Part shown: positions 27,499-36,852 of the stretch, one piece after another
Numbering within the stretch: position 1 is the stretch's first letter
Layout: each line of letters starts with the position of its first letter
DNA from: Vibrio sp. BS-M-Sm-2
GTDB lineage: Bacteria > Pseudomonadota > Gammaproteobacteria > Enterobacterales > Vibrionaceae
Reading direction: 5' to 3'
Assembly: GCF_041504345.1 (NCBI RefSeq)
Contig: NZ_CP167894.1
Span: 1,054,001 to 1,118,000 of the forward strand
DNA length: 64,000 nucleotides
Notes under the pieces: generated by a model
Databases searched by the model: none
Told to the model about the DNA's origin: nothing
The model's input: the letters and a program-made list of their open reading frames with translations, nothing else
Position numbers and translations under genes: made by a program

Positions 27499-29433
27499 AT
27501 GATTGAGCAGAAGCTAAAACAAGTATTCGGATTCGACTCACTGCGTAATGGACAAAAGCAAGTCATTAATAATGTTCTATCTGGTCACTCAACTGCGGCC
27601 ATATTCCCTACAGGCTCAGGTAAATCTCTGTGTTATCAATTACCAGCATTAGAATTGCCGCACTTAACCTTGGTGATATCACCGCTGTTAGCCTTGATGA
27701 AAGACCAACTCGCTTTCCTGCACAGTAAAGGCATTAGCGCGGCAGCAATCGAATCAAGCCAAGACAGACAAATCACCCAACAGGTCATGCAGTCGGTACG
27801 TAACGGTGATACAAAGATCCTCATGATCTCCGTTGAACGCTTGAAGAACGAGCGCTTTCGTCAGTTTATCTCTCAAGTGCCGCTCTCACTGCTTGTGGTC
27901 GATGAAGCGCACTGTATTTCAGAATGGGGACACAACTTCAGACCAGATTACCTGAAGCTTCCTCAATATCAGAAACAGCTCAATATTCCTCAAGTGCTGC
28001 TACTGACAGCAACCGCGACGACATCTGTTATCCAAGATATGAAATCGAAGTTCGAAATTGATGAGGAACGCGTTGTGGTTACGGGGTTCTATCGTCAAAA
28101 CCTCGACCTGTCGATTCAACCTTGCGAACAAACCAGCAAGCTAGAAACCTTGTGTAATGTCGTTAACCAAGCTTCTCTCGCTCCAACTATTGTTTATGTC
28201 ACCCTTCAACAAACAGCAGAGATGGTGGCTCAGCAACTTCGCAATGCTGGCGTTAATGCGGTGGCTTACCATGCGGGTCTTAAGCCTGAAAATAGAGATG
28301 CTATTCAACATCAATTCATGAATGATGAAGTGAGCTGTATCGTCGCAACCATTGCGTTTGGTATGGGCGTGGATAAGTCCAACATTCGCCGAGTAATTCA
28401 CTTTGATTTACCAAAATCGATAGAGAACTACTCACAAGAGATCGGCAGAGCTGGCCGAGATGGTCAAGCGTCTGAATGTATTCTACTCGCTAACAAACAT
28501 GGTTTAAGCACACTCGAGAACTTCGTTTTTGGTGATACGCCCGACAACATATCGATCCAGGCAGTATTGAAAGAGATCTACGAAAATCAAAACATTGGCG
28601 CTTCTGGCTCGAACCAATGGGAGATCATGCTTAACCAGCTATCACGTGAATCCAACATTCGTCAATTACCGCTTAAAACACTACTGGTGTATCTCGAAAT
28701 TGAAGGTGTGATTGAGCCGAAGTACAGCTACTTTGCTGATTACAAATTTAAGTTCATTCGCCCAAAGCAGCAGATCACAGAGCAATTTCAAAGTGAACGT
28801 CGTCAATTTGTAGAAGCAATTTTCCAATGCTCTCCTCAAGCAAGAGTGTGGTGCCAAGTCGACTTCGATGCACTTTGGACTCACTTCCAAGCCGATCGTC
28901 AGCGCGTAATTGCAGCTATCGATTACTTCAATGAACAAGGTTGGATTGAATTGGAGAGCAAGCAGATCACGGATGTCTACACGATCCACAATACTTCTGA
29001 AGATATGATGCAACTGTCCGAGCGTCTAACTGAGTTGTTTAAAGCAAAAGAGAACAGCGAGATAAACCGTCTTAGCCAAATGCTGAATTTCTTTGAGGCG
29101 GATACTTGCCTTAGCTCACGCCTTGCGAGTTACTTTGCTGATGATAAAGCACCAACAAACTGCGGTCACTGCTCTGTATGTCGAGGAGAAGTGGCAATCT
29201 TACCAACCGTTGATGTTGAACCTGTCGATGATGAGACGGTGATGACATGGATACATGAATTTATTTCTGCTAGCCAACAATTGATTACCGACGAAGCTAT
29301 TACTCGCTTCTTATGCGGAATCGCCACCCCACTTTCAACCAAGCTTAAAGCCAGCAAAATGGTTGGTTACGGTAAGCTAGAGCAGCAACCATTCAGTGAT
29401 ACCTTAGCGCGAGTTAAGCAACTTCCTAGATAA
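27499..29433 (+). CDS. RecQ-family ATP-dependent DNA helicase (variant)
   Basis: This 644-aa superfamily 2 helicase has Walker A PTGSGKS at 37-43, DEAH at 135-138 (VVDEAHCISEWGH) and motif VI in SQEIGRAGRDGQ. About 200 residues separate the helicase core from the zinc-binding cysteines (C in CLSS; then NCGHCSVCRG near 570). In E. coli RecQ the zinc finger follows the core closely. No HRDC domain is evident. It is therefore a RecQ paralogue rather than the standard RecQ. It probably acts in repair of stalled forks; the actual role is unknown. Confidence 0.88.
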   Translation: MIEQKLKQVFGFDSLRNGQKQVINNVLSGHSTAAIFPTGSGKSLCYQLPALELPHLTLVISPLLALMKDQLAFLHSKGISAAAIESSQDRQITQQVMQSVRNGDTKILMISVERLKNERFRQFISQVPLSLLVVDEAHCISEWGHNFRPDYLKLPQYQKQLNIPQVLLLTATATTSVIQDMKSKFEIDEERVVVTGFYRQNLDLSIQPCEQTSKLETLCNVVNQASLAPTIVYVTLQQTAEMVAQQLRNAGVNAVAYHAGLKPENRDAIQHQFMNDEVSCIVATIAFGMGVDKSNIRRVIHFDLPKSIENYSQEIGRAGRDGQASECILLANKHGLSTLENFVFGDTPDNISIQAVLKEIYENQNIGASGSNQWEIMLNQLSRESNIRQLPLKTLLVYLEIEGVIEPKYSYFADYKFKFIRPKQQITEQFQSERRQFVEAIFQCSPQARVWCQVDFDALWTHFQADRQRVIAAIDYFNEQGWIELESKQITDVYTIHNTSEDMMQLSERLTELFKAKENSEINRLSQMLNFFEADTCLSSRLASYFADDKAPTNCGHCSVCRGEVAILPTVDVEPVDDETVMTWIHEFISASQQLITDEAITRFLCGIATPLSTKLKASKMVGYGKLEQQPFSDTLARVKQLPR

Positions 29434-29451
29434 GCTAATTTCCTTGATTAG

Positions 29452-29483
29452 AAAAAACCGACTAGGTTATCAAACCTAGTCGG
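29452..29483 (-). terminator. Terminator between recQ-like gene and dinB
   Basis: The perfect 11-bp stem CCGACTAGGTT / AACCTAGTCGG (29458-29468 with 29473-29483) has loop ATCA. The six A at 29452-29457 give a U tract on the minus strand, ending dinB. It may also slow recQ transcripts. Confidence 0.92.
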
Positions 29484-29529
29484 CATTCAAATACCAACAC
29501 TTCTAAATCTATACTCCCAACGCCTTACC

Positions 29530-30606
29530 CTAAAAGAAACTCAACTGGCGCATTTGATCTTTGGGTTGCAGCATCACACTTAAACCAAGCAGACGTATTT
29601 CTCGCCCCTGTTGTCTTTTCAGTATTTCACTTAACAGTTCTTTGAAGTGTTCACGATCTAAAGAGGCGTGGATGTGCTCAATAGTAGTTTGTTGAAAGTC
29701 GGCAAACTTGAGCTTAATGCCCTGTTTGATGATCGCTTTGCTTGGGCTGGCTTTTTCTAAACGAGTTTCGAGTTCAGGAAACAACTTGTCTTCGATTACC
29801 TGCCAGCATTCGGCGTAGGTTGAAATATTTTGGGTAAAGGTGCGCTCTACGCCTACCGATTTTCGCTCGCGCTCGATGATAACTTCTCGATCATCAATGC
29901 CATGACTGCGCTTCCAGAGTGATGCACCTTGACGGCCAAACTTGAGTAGCAGGTCTCGATAGTCAGACTCCTTGATATCCTTACAAGTAAAAAAGCCTGC
30001 TTGATGCAACTTTTCAATACTCACCTTGCCGACACCAGGAATCTTTTCAAGTGGTAGCTCATCGATCACTGATTGCACATCTTGTGGAGGGATAACAAAC
30101 TGACCATTGGGCTTATTCAGATCCGAGGCCACTTTCGCCAAAAATTTAATCGGCGCAATACCTGCAGAAGCCGTCAGATTTAGTTCATTCCAAATATCAC
30201 GGCGAATCGACTCAGCAATAAGTGTAGCTGAACCATGACACTGCTTAGAATCGGTGACATCAAGGAAAGCTTCATCCAAAGAAAGAGGCTCAATGACTGA
30301 TGTGTATCGAGAGAAGATTTCACGGATCTTTTTAGATATCTCGACATAGACCGACATTCTTCCCGGCACAACCAATAGGTTAGGACAAAGCTGTAGGGCT
30401 TTTCCTGTCGGCATTGCAGAGCGAACACCAAACTTGCGGGCTTCATAATTACAGGTGCTCAAAACGCCGCGTTGCTTTTCATGCCCACCAACAGCTAACG
30501 GGCGATTTCGGTAAGCAGGGTTATCACGCATTTCTACAGCCGCGTAAAAACAATCCATATCGACATGAATTATTTTTCTTACTCTCTCTTCACCCGCGCT
30601 ACACAT
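29530..30606 (-). CDS. dinB: DNA polymerase IV (Y-family, SOS-induced)
   Basis: This 358-aa translesion polymerase has catalytic acidic residues in HVDMDCFYAAVEMRDNP and SLDEAFLDVT, an HhH motif (EKIPGVGKVSIEKLHQAG) and the C-terminal little finger. It ends in MRQLSFF, a probable beta-clamp binding motif of type QLxLF. The N terminus is a few residues longer than E. coli DinB because the codon before RKIIHVDMD is GTA, so ATG 30606 is used. A perfect LexA box lies 24 nt upstream. Confidence 0.97.
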   Translation of the reverse strand: MCSAGEERVRKIIHVDMDCFYAAVEMRDNPAYRNRPLAVGGHEKQRGVLSTCNYEARKFGVRSAMPTGKALQLCPNLLVVPGRMSVYVEISKKIREIFSRYTSVIEPLSLDEAFLDVTDSKQCHGSATLIAESIRRDIWNELNLTASAGIAPIKFLAKVASDLNKPNGQFVIPPQDVQSVIDELPLEKIPGVGKVSIEKLHQAGFFTCKDIKESDYRDLLLKFGRQGASLWKRSHGIDDREVIIERERKSVGVERTFTQNISTYAECWQVIEDKLFPELETRLEKASPSKAIIKQGIKLKFADFQQTTIEHIHASLDREHFKELLSEILKRQQGREIRLLGLSVMLQPKDQMRQLSFF

Positions 30607-30629
30607 CTAGGAATTACTCGACCTTACAA

Positions 30630-30645
30630 CTGTATCTATAAACAG
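30630..30645 (-). promoter_or_regulatory. LexA (SOS) box of dinB
   Basis: CTGTATCTATAAACAG fits the CTG-N10-CAG consensus with an AT-rich centre, 24 nt upstream of the dinB start. LexA bound here would repress dinB until DNA damage activates RecA. Confidence 0.9.
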
Positions 30646-30770
30646 TATAATCCAATTATTATCAGATTTAAAACGATCTCGAGTCCAGCTAAAGAGGTTT
30701 CGCTTCAATAGTCATAAGCTCTTCTGATACTATTGTTAACGAGTATTTAGTCTATAAGTAGGGATCGCTT

Positions 30771-32008
30771 GTGAGTGAAAAAATACTAGTAGTGGAAGAT
30801 AGCCGAGCATTCCGCAACTACCTGTACCAACAGCTTAAAAATAGCGGTTATGAGGTCGCACTTGCTGAATCGATTGCAGAGGCAAAAAACATCTTGGAAC
30901 AAGAGACGGATTTCTTGTGTGCCGTATTAGATTACTGCTTACCTGACGGGCAAGACGGTGAGATCATTGATCTCGTATTAAGCTATCAACAGAAAATAAT
31001 TGTTCTTACCGGGATGTTCGACAATCAACTGCGAGAGCAAGTCCTAGCAAAAGGCGTTATTGACTACATACTTAAAGACAGTATGTCATCAGTAAGCTAC
31101 CTACTCCCTCTGGTTCAAAGAATTTCAAATAATCGTCACCACAAAGCATTGGTTGTCGATGATTCTGCGGTCGTTCGCCGTTACATAGCTCAACTTCTAG
31201 AACACCAATATATCCAAACTATCCAAGCCGAAGACGGCGAACAAGCATTAAAGCTTCTTCATAACGACCCTGAGATTACATTCGTTGTTACAGACCATGA
31301 TATGCCGAAGAAAGATGGTATAGCGATGATCCGTGATATTCGACGTGATCATGATAGAAACCAATTAGCTATTCTAGGACTGTCAGGCAGCGATGACCGC
31401 ACCATGACAGCTCGATTTCTGAAAGCAGGAGCTAACGACTTCCTTTACAAACCTTTTAACCAAGAAGAGTTTTTCTGCCGAATCCATCAACTGCTTGATA
31501 TGAAAGAAGCGGCCAATGAGCTGTTTCGACATGCCAACGAGGATGCTCTTACTGGCTTATGGAATCGTCGCTACCTGTTCAATCATCCTTGTAAGGGCTG
31601 CGATCAACGAAATATCGCGATGATGGATATCGACTTCTTTAAGAAAGTGAATGATACCTTTGGCCACGATGGTGGTGATGCCGTGCTGATCGATGTAGGG
31701 AAAATCATCAAAGATCATTTTAAAGACGATGTCGCTGTACGCTTTGGGGGGAAGAGTTTTGTATTCAGTCATGCGGTGCGTTTGAGAGCTTTGTTGACAA
31801 TTTAGAGTCCATGAGAGAAGCCATTGAAAGCCACGTTGTTGTACATGACTCTCAAAGAATCAAGGTCAGTATCAGTATCGGCGTAACCGATTTAGACGCG
31901 AAGTTAGATGAACAGATCAAAGCCGCTGACGAGCTTCTTTATACGGCAAAAGAGCAAGGTAGAAACCAGCTAGTGTTTGCGCGTAACAGCATGCAAATCG
32001 AACAATAG
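30771..32008 (+). pseudogene. Two-receiver GGDEF response regulator, frameshifted within the GGEEF motif
   Basis: The first frame (30771-31805) encodes two receiver domains (about 1-120 with AVLDYCLPDG, and 125-245 with VVTDHDMPKKDG and KPF) followed by a GGDEF domain (DALTGLWNRRYLF, DIDFFKKVNDTFGHDGGDAVL). It breaks at the G run 31746-31751, where six G occur. A seventh G would give FGGEEFCIQSCGAFESFVDNLESMRE and join the frame that ends at 32008 (SISIGVTDLD, AADELLYTAKEQGRNQLVF), for 412 aa. The intact protein would be a diguanylate cyclase. The shift is either a sequence error or a true null. Confidence 0.88.
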
Positions 32009-32068
32009 GCATTCGTTTTTGTTTCCATTTTTAATCTGCCAAGATAAATGACTAAGCCTCAAAACCAA

Positions 32069-32100
32069 AAAAGCTCAAGAAGATAATCTTGAGCTTTTCA
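32069..32100. terminator. Bidirectional terminator between the GGDEF gene and nqrM
   Basis: The 12-bp stem AAAAGCTCAAGA / TCTTGAGCTTTT (32069-32080 with 32087-32098) has a 6-nt loop and A and T runs on each side. It serves convergent transcripts. Confidence 0.9.
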
Positions 32101-32142
32101 ATTTAAGGGCACAGATAACTCTATCCCTATGACTGTCACTAA

Positions 32143-32397
32143 TTAGGCGATACGGTCTTTACTCCAAGCCGCTTCTTTTTGTTGGCGTTCAGCTAGCTTC
32201 TCTTCACGGTAAGCTTCACGTGCTTCACGCTTCTTACGCGCGTCACAGGGTTCAGGACAGTTACATACTTTATCAATACCAACAGCACCTAAGCCACCAC
32301 AGCTACCTTTCACAACTTTCTTTTGGATAATGTAGCCAATTGACATTGCTGCGATTACTGCAAGAAAAACACCAAATGTAATCAGAAATGTATTCAT
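32143..32397 (-). CDS. nqrM: Na+-NQR maturation protein NqrM
   Basis: This 84-aa membrane protein (DUF539) has one N-terminal membrane helix (LITFGVFLAVIAAMSIGYII) followed by four cysteines, C33, C45, C47 and C51 (GSCGG, CNCPEPC), and a basic coiled tail. NqrM is required to deliver iron to the NqrD/NqrE site during assembly of the sodium pump. It lies 16 nt after apbE and is probably co-transcribed. Confidence 0.94.
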   Translation of the reverse strand: MNTFLITFGVFLAVIAAMSIGYIIQKKVVKGSCGGLGAVGIDKVCNCPEPCDARKKREAREAYREEKLAERQQKEAAWSKDRIA

Positions 32398-32413
32398 AAT
32401 TATCTCGCTTACC

Positions 32414-33418
32414 TTATTTACCTAAGTATGGCTTAAATGCTTCAGAAGCAATTTCTTTAAAGCCATCTGCTGTTTTTACCACCATGAACACTGGAATGTT
32501 ATGTTGGTTTGCGACTTCCATTCCTTTTTCCTCACCTAAGACCATAAGGCCAGTAGATAAGCCGTCTGCAGTCATTGAAGACGGGTTTAAAACAGTCACA
32601 GAAACCACTTTATGATGAAGAGGCTTTCCTGTTTCTGGGTTGATGATGTGTGAGTAACGAACACCATCACGCTCAAAATAGTTGCGGTAGTCACCAGACG
32701 TTGCGATCGCCATATCACCAGGTTCGATGATCTCTTGAATGTTGCGTTCGTCAATACTTGGCTTCTCGATGGCAATACGCCAGCCTACATTTTCTCGGTT
32801 TAGGCCTTTCAAGCGGATTTCACCACCTACTTCTACCATGTAGTTGTGAATACCAATTGAATCAAGGTAATCAGCAACAACATCAACGCCCCAACCTTTT
32901 GCAATGGTTGACAGGTCGACGTACAAATTAGGCAAGTCTTTAGTTAACTTGTTGCCTTCAACGCTCAAGTGATGAATACCAACTTTAGCTTTACGAGCAG
33001 CAAGCTCTTCATCTGATGGAACCACTTCCGGACGAGCTTCAGGACCAAAACCCCAAAGGTTAACTAATGGACCAACCGTAACATCCAGCGCACCTTCAGT
33101 AAGACCGTTCAAACGAATTGCTTCTTTCACAACGATAGCGGTTTGTTCAGAGACTTCGAATGCGTCCGCACCTTTGTGTTGGTTGAAACGACTCAGCTCT
33201 GAGTCTTCACGGTAAGTCGACATTTGATCATTCACTTCTTCAAGTAGACGATCGATCTCAGTATGAACTTCGTTAGACTCCGGAAATTCATCACCATTGA
33301 TGTATTTAATATTGTAACTGGTGCCCATTGTCGGGCCACTTAAATGCACTTGCTCTCTTGGCTGTTCACAGCCAGCAAGAAAAATTAAAGAAGTTAATGC
33401 AACAAGCCAAATTCTCAC
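32414..33418 (-). CDS. apbE: FAD:protein FMN transferase ApbE (Ftp)
   Basis: This 334-aa lipoprotein attaches FMN covalently to threonines of NqrB and NqrC. The start is GTG 33418 (MRIWLVALTSLIFLAGCEQ), chosen because AGGAG lies 7 nt upstream and the lipobox LAGC (C17) follows; the longer open frame to 33583 runs through the nqrF terminator. Family motifs include GPTMGTSYNIKY, SGDYRNYFERDGVRYSHIINPETGKP and MTADGLSTGLMVLGEEKG. It maps between nqrF and nqrM. Confidence 0.95.
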   Translation of the reverse strand: MRIWLVALTSLIFLAGCEQPREQVHLSGPTMGTSYNIKYINGDEFPESNEVHTEIDRLLEEVNDQMSTYREDSELSRFNQHKGADAFEVSEQTAIVVKEAIRLNGLTEGALDVTVGPLVNLWGFGPEARPEVVPSDEELAARKAKVGIHHLSVEGNKLTKDLPNLYVDLSTIAKGWGVDVVADYLDSIGIHNYMVEVGGEIRLKGLNRENVGWRIAIEKPSIDERNIQEIIEPGDMAIATSGDYRNYFERDGVRYSHIINPETGKPLHHKVVSVTVLNPSSMTADGLSTGLMVLGEEKGMEVANQHNIPVFMVVKTADGFKEIASEAFKPYLGK

Positions 33419-33537
33419 TTGCTTACTCCTGTCTAATGTTGAGGATTTATATAAGGAAAAATAAGAGTAAAAAATAGGTATTTTGAATGCCTTACTCTTT
33501 CTTATATAAGCCAGTATGTTGTCAAAAATAGTCTTAG

Positions 33538-33571
33538 AAAAACAAATGGCTGACTCGTGAGAGTCAGCCAT
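33538..33571 (-). terminator. Terminator directly after nqrF
   Basis: The perfect 11-bp stem ATGGCTGACTC / GAGTCAGCCAT (33546-33556 with 33561-33571) has a 4-nt loop; on the minus strand it is followed by TTGTTTTT. It separates nqrABCDEF from apbE-nqrM. Confidence 0.92.
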
Positions 33572-33592
33572 AATATCAATCACTTAAATGGA

Positions 33593-34819
33593 TTAACCAC
33601 CGAAGTCATCTAGTAGGATGTTTTCATCTTCTACACCAAGATCTTTCAGCATGCCGATAACAGCCGCATTCATCATTGGTGGACCACACATGTAGTACTC
33701 ACAGTCTTCAGGAGCTTCGTGATCCTTCAGGTAGTTCTCGTACAATACGTTGTGGATGAAACCTGTGTAACCGTCCCAGTTGTCCTCAGGTTGAGGATCA
33801 GACAGTGCACAGTGCCACACGAAGTTCTCGTTTGCAGCCGCTAGGCCATCGAAATCTTCAATGTAGAACATCTCACGCTTAGAACGTGCACCATACCAGT
33901 AAGACATCTTACGAGTAGAGTTAAGACGCTTAAGTTGGTCGAAGATATGTGAACGCATTGGCGCCATACCTGCACCACCACCGATGAATACCATTTCATT
34001 GTCTGTGTCTTTAGCAAAGAACTCACCAAATGGACCAGAAATAGTACATTTGTCGCCTTCTTTAAGAGACCAGATGTATGAAGACATCACACCAGGAGCT
34101 ACGTCAGGGTTGTTTGGCGGCGGAGTTGCGATACGCACGTTAAGCTTGATGATGCCTTTCTCTTCTGGGTATGAAGCCATAGAGTAAGCACGGATCGAAT
34201 GCTCTTTAACGATAGACTCGTAACGGAACAAGTTGAACTTATCCCAGTCACCACGGTATTCCTCAGGAATATCGTAATCTGCGTATTTCACGTGATGTGG
34301 TTCAGCTTCAATCTGAATGTAACCACCCGCGCGGAACGGTACTTCTTCACCTTCAGGGATTGCTAGAGCAAGTTCTTTGATGAAAGTAGCTTCGTTGTTA
34401 TTCGAGATAACAGTACATTCCCACTTTTTAACACCAAAGATATCTTCGTCTAGCTCAATCTCCATGTCAGTTTTCATAGCAACTTGACATGCAAGACGTT
34501 CGCCTTCGCGAGCTTCGCCTTTTGTGATGTGATCAAGTTCAGTTGGCAGGATGTCGCCACCGCCAGACTTAACTTTTACACGACACTGACCACAAGAGCC
34601 ACCGCCACCACAAGCAGAAGATACGAAGATACCAGCGCCAGCTAGGGCACCAAGTAGCTTGCTACCAGGTTGAGTAACGATCGCCTTTTCAGGGTCGCCG
34701 TTTACTGAAATAGTGATGTCACCTGATGGTACCAGCTTAGACTTAGCGAAAAGAATCACTAGTACTAGAGCCAATACAATAATGGTAAACATCGCTACGC
34801 CAAGAATAATGCTTTGCAT
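33593..34819 (-). CDS. nqrF: Na+-NQR subunit F (NADH dehydrogenase subunit)
   Basis: This 408-aa subunit has one N-terminal membrane helix (about 3-25), then a 2Fe-2S ferredoxin domain with C70, C76, C79 and C111. An FAD/NADH reductase domain with [11 protein letters not shown] and [15 protein letters not shown] follows, ending in the C-terminal DDFGG. It oxidises NADH and starts electron flow through the sodium pump. It is the last gene of the nqr operon and is followed by a strong terminator. Confidence 0.99.
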   Translation of the reverse strand: MQSIILGVAMFTIIVLALVLVILFAKSKLVPSGDITISVNGDPEKAIVTQPGSKLLGALAGAGIFVSSACGGGGSCGQCRVKVKSGGGDILPTELDHITKGEAREGERLACQVAMKTDMEIELDEDIFGVKKWECTVISNNNEATFIKELALAIPEGEEVPFRAGGYIQIEAEPHHVKYADYDIPEEYRGDWDKFNLFRYESIVKEHSIRAYSMASYPEEKGIIKLNVRIATPPPNNPDVAPGVMSSYIWSLKEGDKCTISGPFGEFFAKDTDNEMVFIGGGAGMAPMRSHIFDQLKRLNSTRKMSYWYGARSKREMFYIEDFDGLAAANENFVWHCALSDPQPEDNWDGYTGFIHNVLYENYLKDHEAPEDCEYYMCGPPMMNAAVIGMLKDLGVEDENILLDDFGG

Positions 34820-34848
34820 TTGTTATTCCTTATTACTGGGTGCTTACC

Positions 34849-35445
34849 CTACAGTTGAACACCAGAGAAAGACATAAAGCCTAACGCCATCAGACCAACA
34901 GTAATGAACGTGATACCAAGGCCACGTAGACCTGGAGGTACGTCAGAGTACTTCATCTTCTCACGGATACCCGCAAGAGCAACGATAGCTAACATCCAAC
35001 CCACACCAGAACCGAAGCCGTAAACAACAGATTCAGCAAAGTTATAGTCACGAGTTACCATGAAAGATACACCACCAAAGATTGCACAGTTAACTGTGAT
35101 CAGTGGAAGGAAGATACCTAGTGCGTTGTACAAAGGTGGGAAGAAACGGTCTAGAACCATCTCTAGGATTTGCACAAGTGCCGCGATAACACCGATGAAT
35201 GCGATGAAGTTAAGGAAACTTAAATCGACACCTTCAACAAGCGCGTTTTCTTTTAGGATGTGTGTGTAAACAAGGTTGTTTACAGGAACAGCGATTGTAA
35301 GTACTACAACTACCGCAACACCAAGACCAAAAGAAGTTTTAACTTTCTTAGATACCGCTAGGAATGTACACATACCTAGGAAGAAAGAAAGCGCCATGTT
35401 TTCGATGAAAATCGATTTAACTAGCAGACTAATATAATGTTCCAT
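34849..35445 (-). CDS. nqrE: Na+-NQR subunit E
   Basis: This 198-aa integral membrane protein has six helices ([19 protein letters not shown] at the start, [22 protein letters not shown] late). Together with NqrD it holds an intramembrane iron centre. It lies 7 nt after nqrD and 29 nt before nqrF. Confidence 0.98.
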
Positions 35446-35452
35446 GACTACC

Positions 35453-36085
35453 TTACCCCTTCGCTTCTACTTGTTCTGGTTTGAACACACGAATTGCCCA
35501 AATCAAGAAACCAATTAGGAAGAATGCAGAAGGTGCTAGAAGCATCAAGCCGTTTGGCTGATACCAACCACCGTTGCTCACTAGAGGTAGTACTTCCATA
35601 CCAAATAGTTTGCCAGAGCCTAGAAGCTCACGGAAGAAACCAACAGTGATAAGAACGAAACCGTAACCAAGACCGTTACCAAGACCATCGATTAGAGATG
35701 GGATTGGTGCAGACTTCATTGCGAATGCTTCAGCACGACCCATTACAATACAGTTAGTAATGATTAGGCCAACGAATACAGATAGCTGCTTAGAGATATC
35801 GTATAGGTATGCTTTAAGCACTTGGTCTACCACGATTACTAGTGATGCGATAATTGCCATCTGAACGATGATACGCACACTGTTAGGAATGTGGTTACGG
35901 ATCAAAGAAACGAAGAAGTTAGACAGAGCAGTAACAAACATTACCGCGATAGTCATAACAAATGCTGTTTCTAGCTTAGTGGTTACCGCAAGAGCAGAAC
36001 ACACACCAAGAACCTGTAGCGCAATTGGGTTGTTGTCCAACACCGGCGCTAAGATGCTCTTTTTAATTTCTTTTGCACTAGACAT
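35453..36085 (-). CDS. nqrD: Na+-NQR subunit D
   Basis: This 210-aa six-helix membrane subunit is homologous to NqrE in inverted topology ([39 protein letters not shown]). It shares the intramembrane iron centre. The start codon overlaps the nqrC stop by one base. Confidence 0.98.
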
Positions 36086-36852
36086 TAGTTCAGACCTCCG
36101 TCACGAACTTTTGCTAGGAACGGACCAAAGCCCATATCACCTAACCAGAAGTCAAATGTATGTTGAACACCAACGCTAGTCAGTGTTGCACCAGAAAGGC
36201 CATCTACACCGTGCTCAGAACCTTGAGGAGCGCCACCTTTAACAACCTGAATAGCAGGCTTGTGGTTTTCGTCGAATAATTTCTTACCAACGAATTGAGC
36301 ACGCCAAGTTGGGTTCTCAACTTCACCACCAAGTCCAGGAGTTTCACCTTGCTCGTAGTAAGTGATACCAGAAACTGTGTTGCCATCAGTTTCTACCGCA
36401 ACGAATGCGTACATCATTGACCATAGACCGTTACCGTGAACAGGGATGATAACTTTAGAAGTTTCAGCGCCATCTTTCACTAGGTATACAGTACCCGTGT
36501 TAGCACGACGAATGATCTTAGCGATGTCATCTTCAGCTGAAAGCTTGATTGACTGAGCTGGATCTTTTGCCGCTTTACGTTGGTCGTATGCAGCAGCGTC
36601 GCCGTCAACGAAATCGCCAGTAGCGAAATCAACTAGACGAGGTTCAATGTTCTCTGCGTACAGTGCTGGAATATTACCCGCAAGTTCAATGCCCGCAACT
36701 TCAAGGATCTTAGTTTGCTGATCCAGAACTGCGTTAGCTTGTTGCTTAGGTTTAAGAACAACTGCAGCTGTTGAAACGATGATTGAGCACACTAAGCTCA
36801 ATGCGATAACAACAAACAGCGTCTTTTTAATGCTATCGTTATTACTTGCCAT
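36085..36852 (-). CDS. nqrC: Na+-NQR subunit C
   Basis: This 255-aa subunit has one N-terminal membrane helix ([22 protein letters not shown]) and a periplasmic FMN-binding domain. The FMN attachment threonine lies in [13 protein letters not shown] near residue 225 and is modified by ApbE encoded downstream. Its start lies inside the end of nqrB (11-nt overlap). Confidence 0.98.
   Translation of the reverse strand: MASNNDSIKKTLFVVIALSLVCSIIVSTAAVVLKPKQQANAVLDQQTKILEVAGIELAGNIPALYAENIEPRLVDFATGDFVDGDAAAYDQRKAAKDPAQSIKLSAEDDIAKIIRRANTGTVYLVKDGAETSKVIIPVHGNGLWSMMYAFVAVETDGNTVSGITYYEQGETPGLGGEVENPTWRAQFVGKKLFDENHKPAIQVVKGGAPQGSEHGVDGLSGATLTSVGVQHTFDFWLGDMGFGPFLAKVRDGGLN

Noticed and set aside
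33419..33583. Upstream extension of apbE
   Set aside because: It runs through the nqrF terminator and precedes a clean ribosome-binding site and lipobox start.
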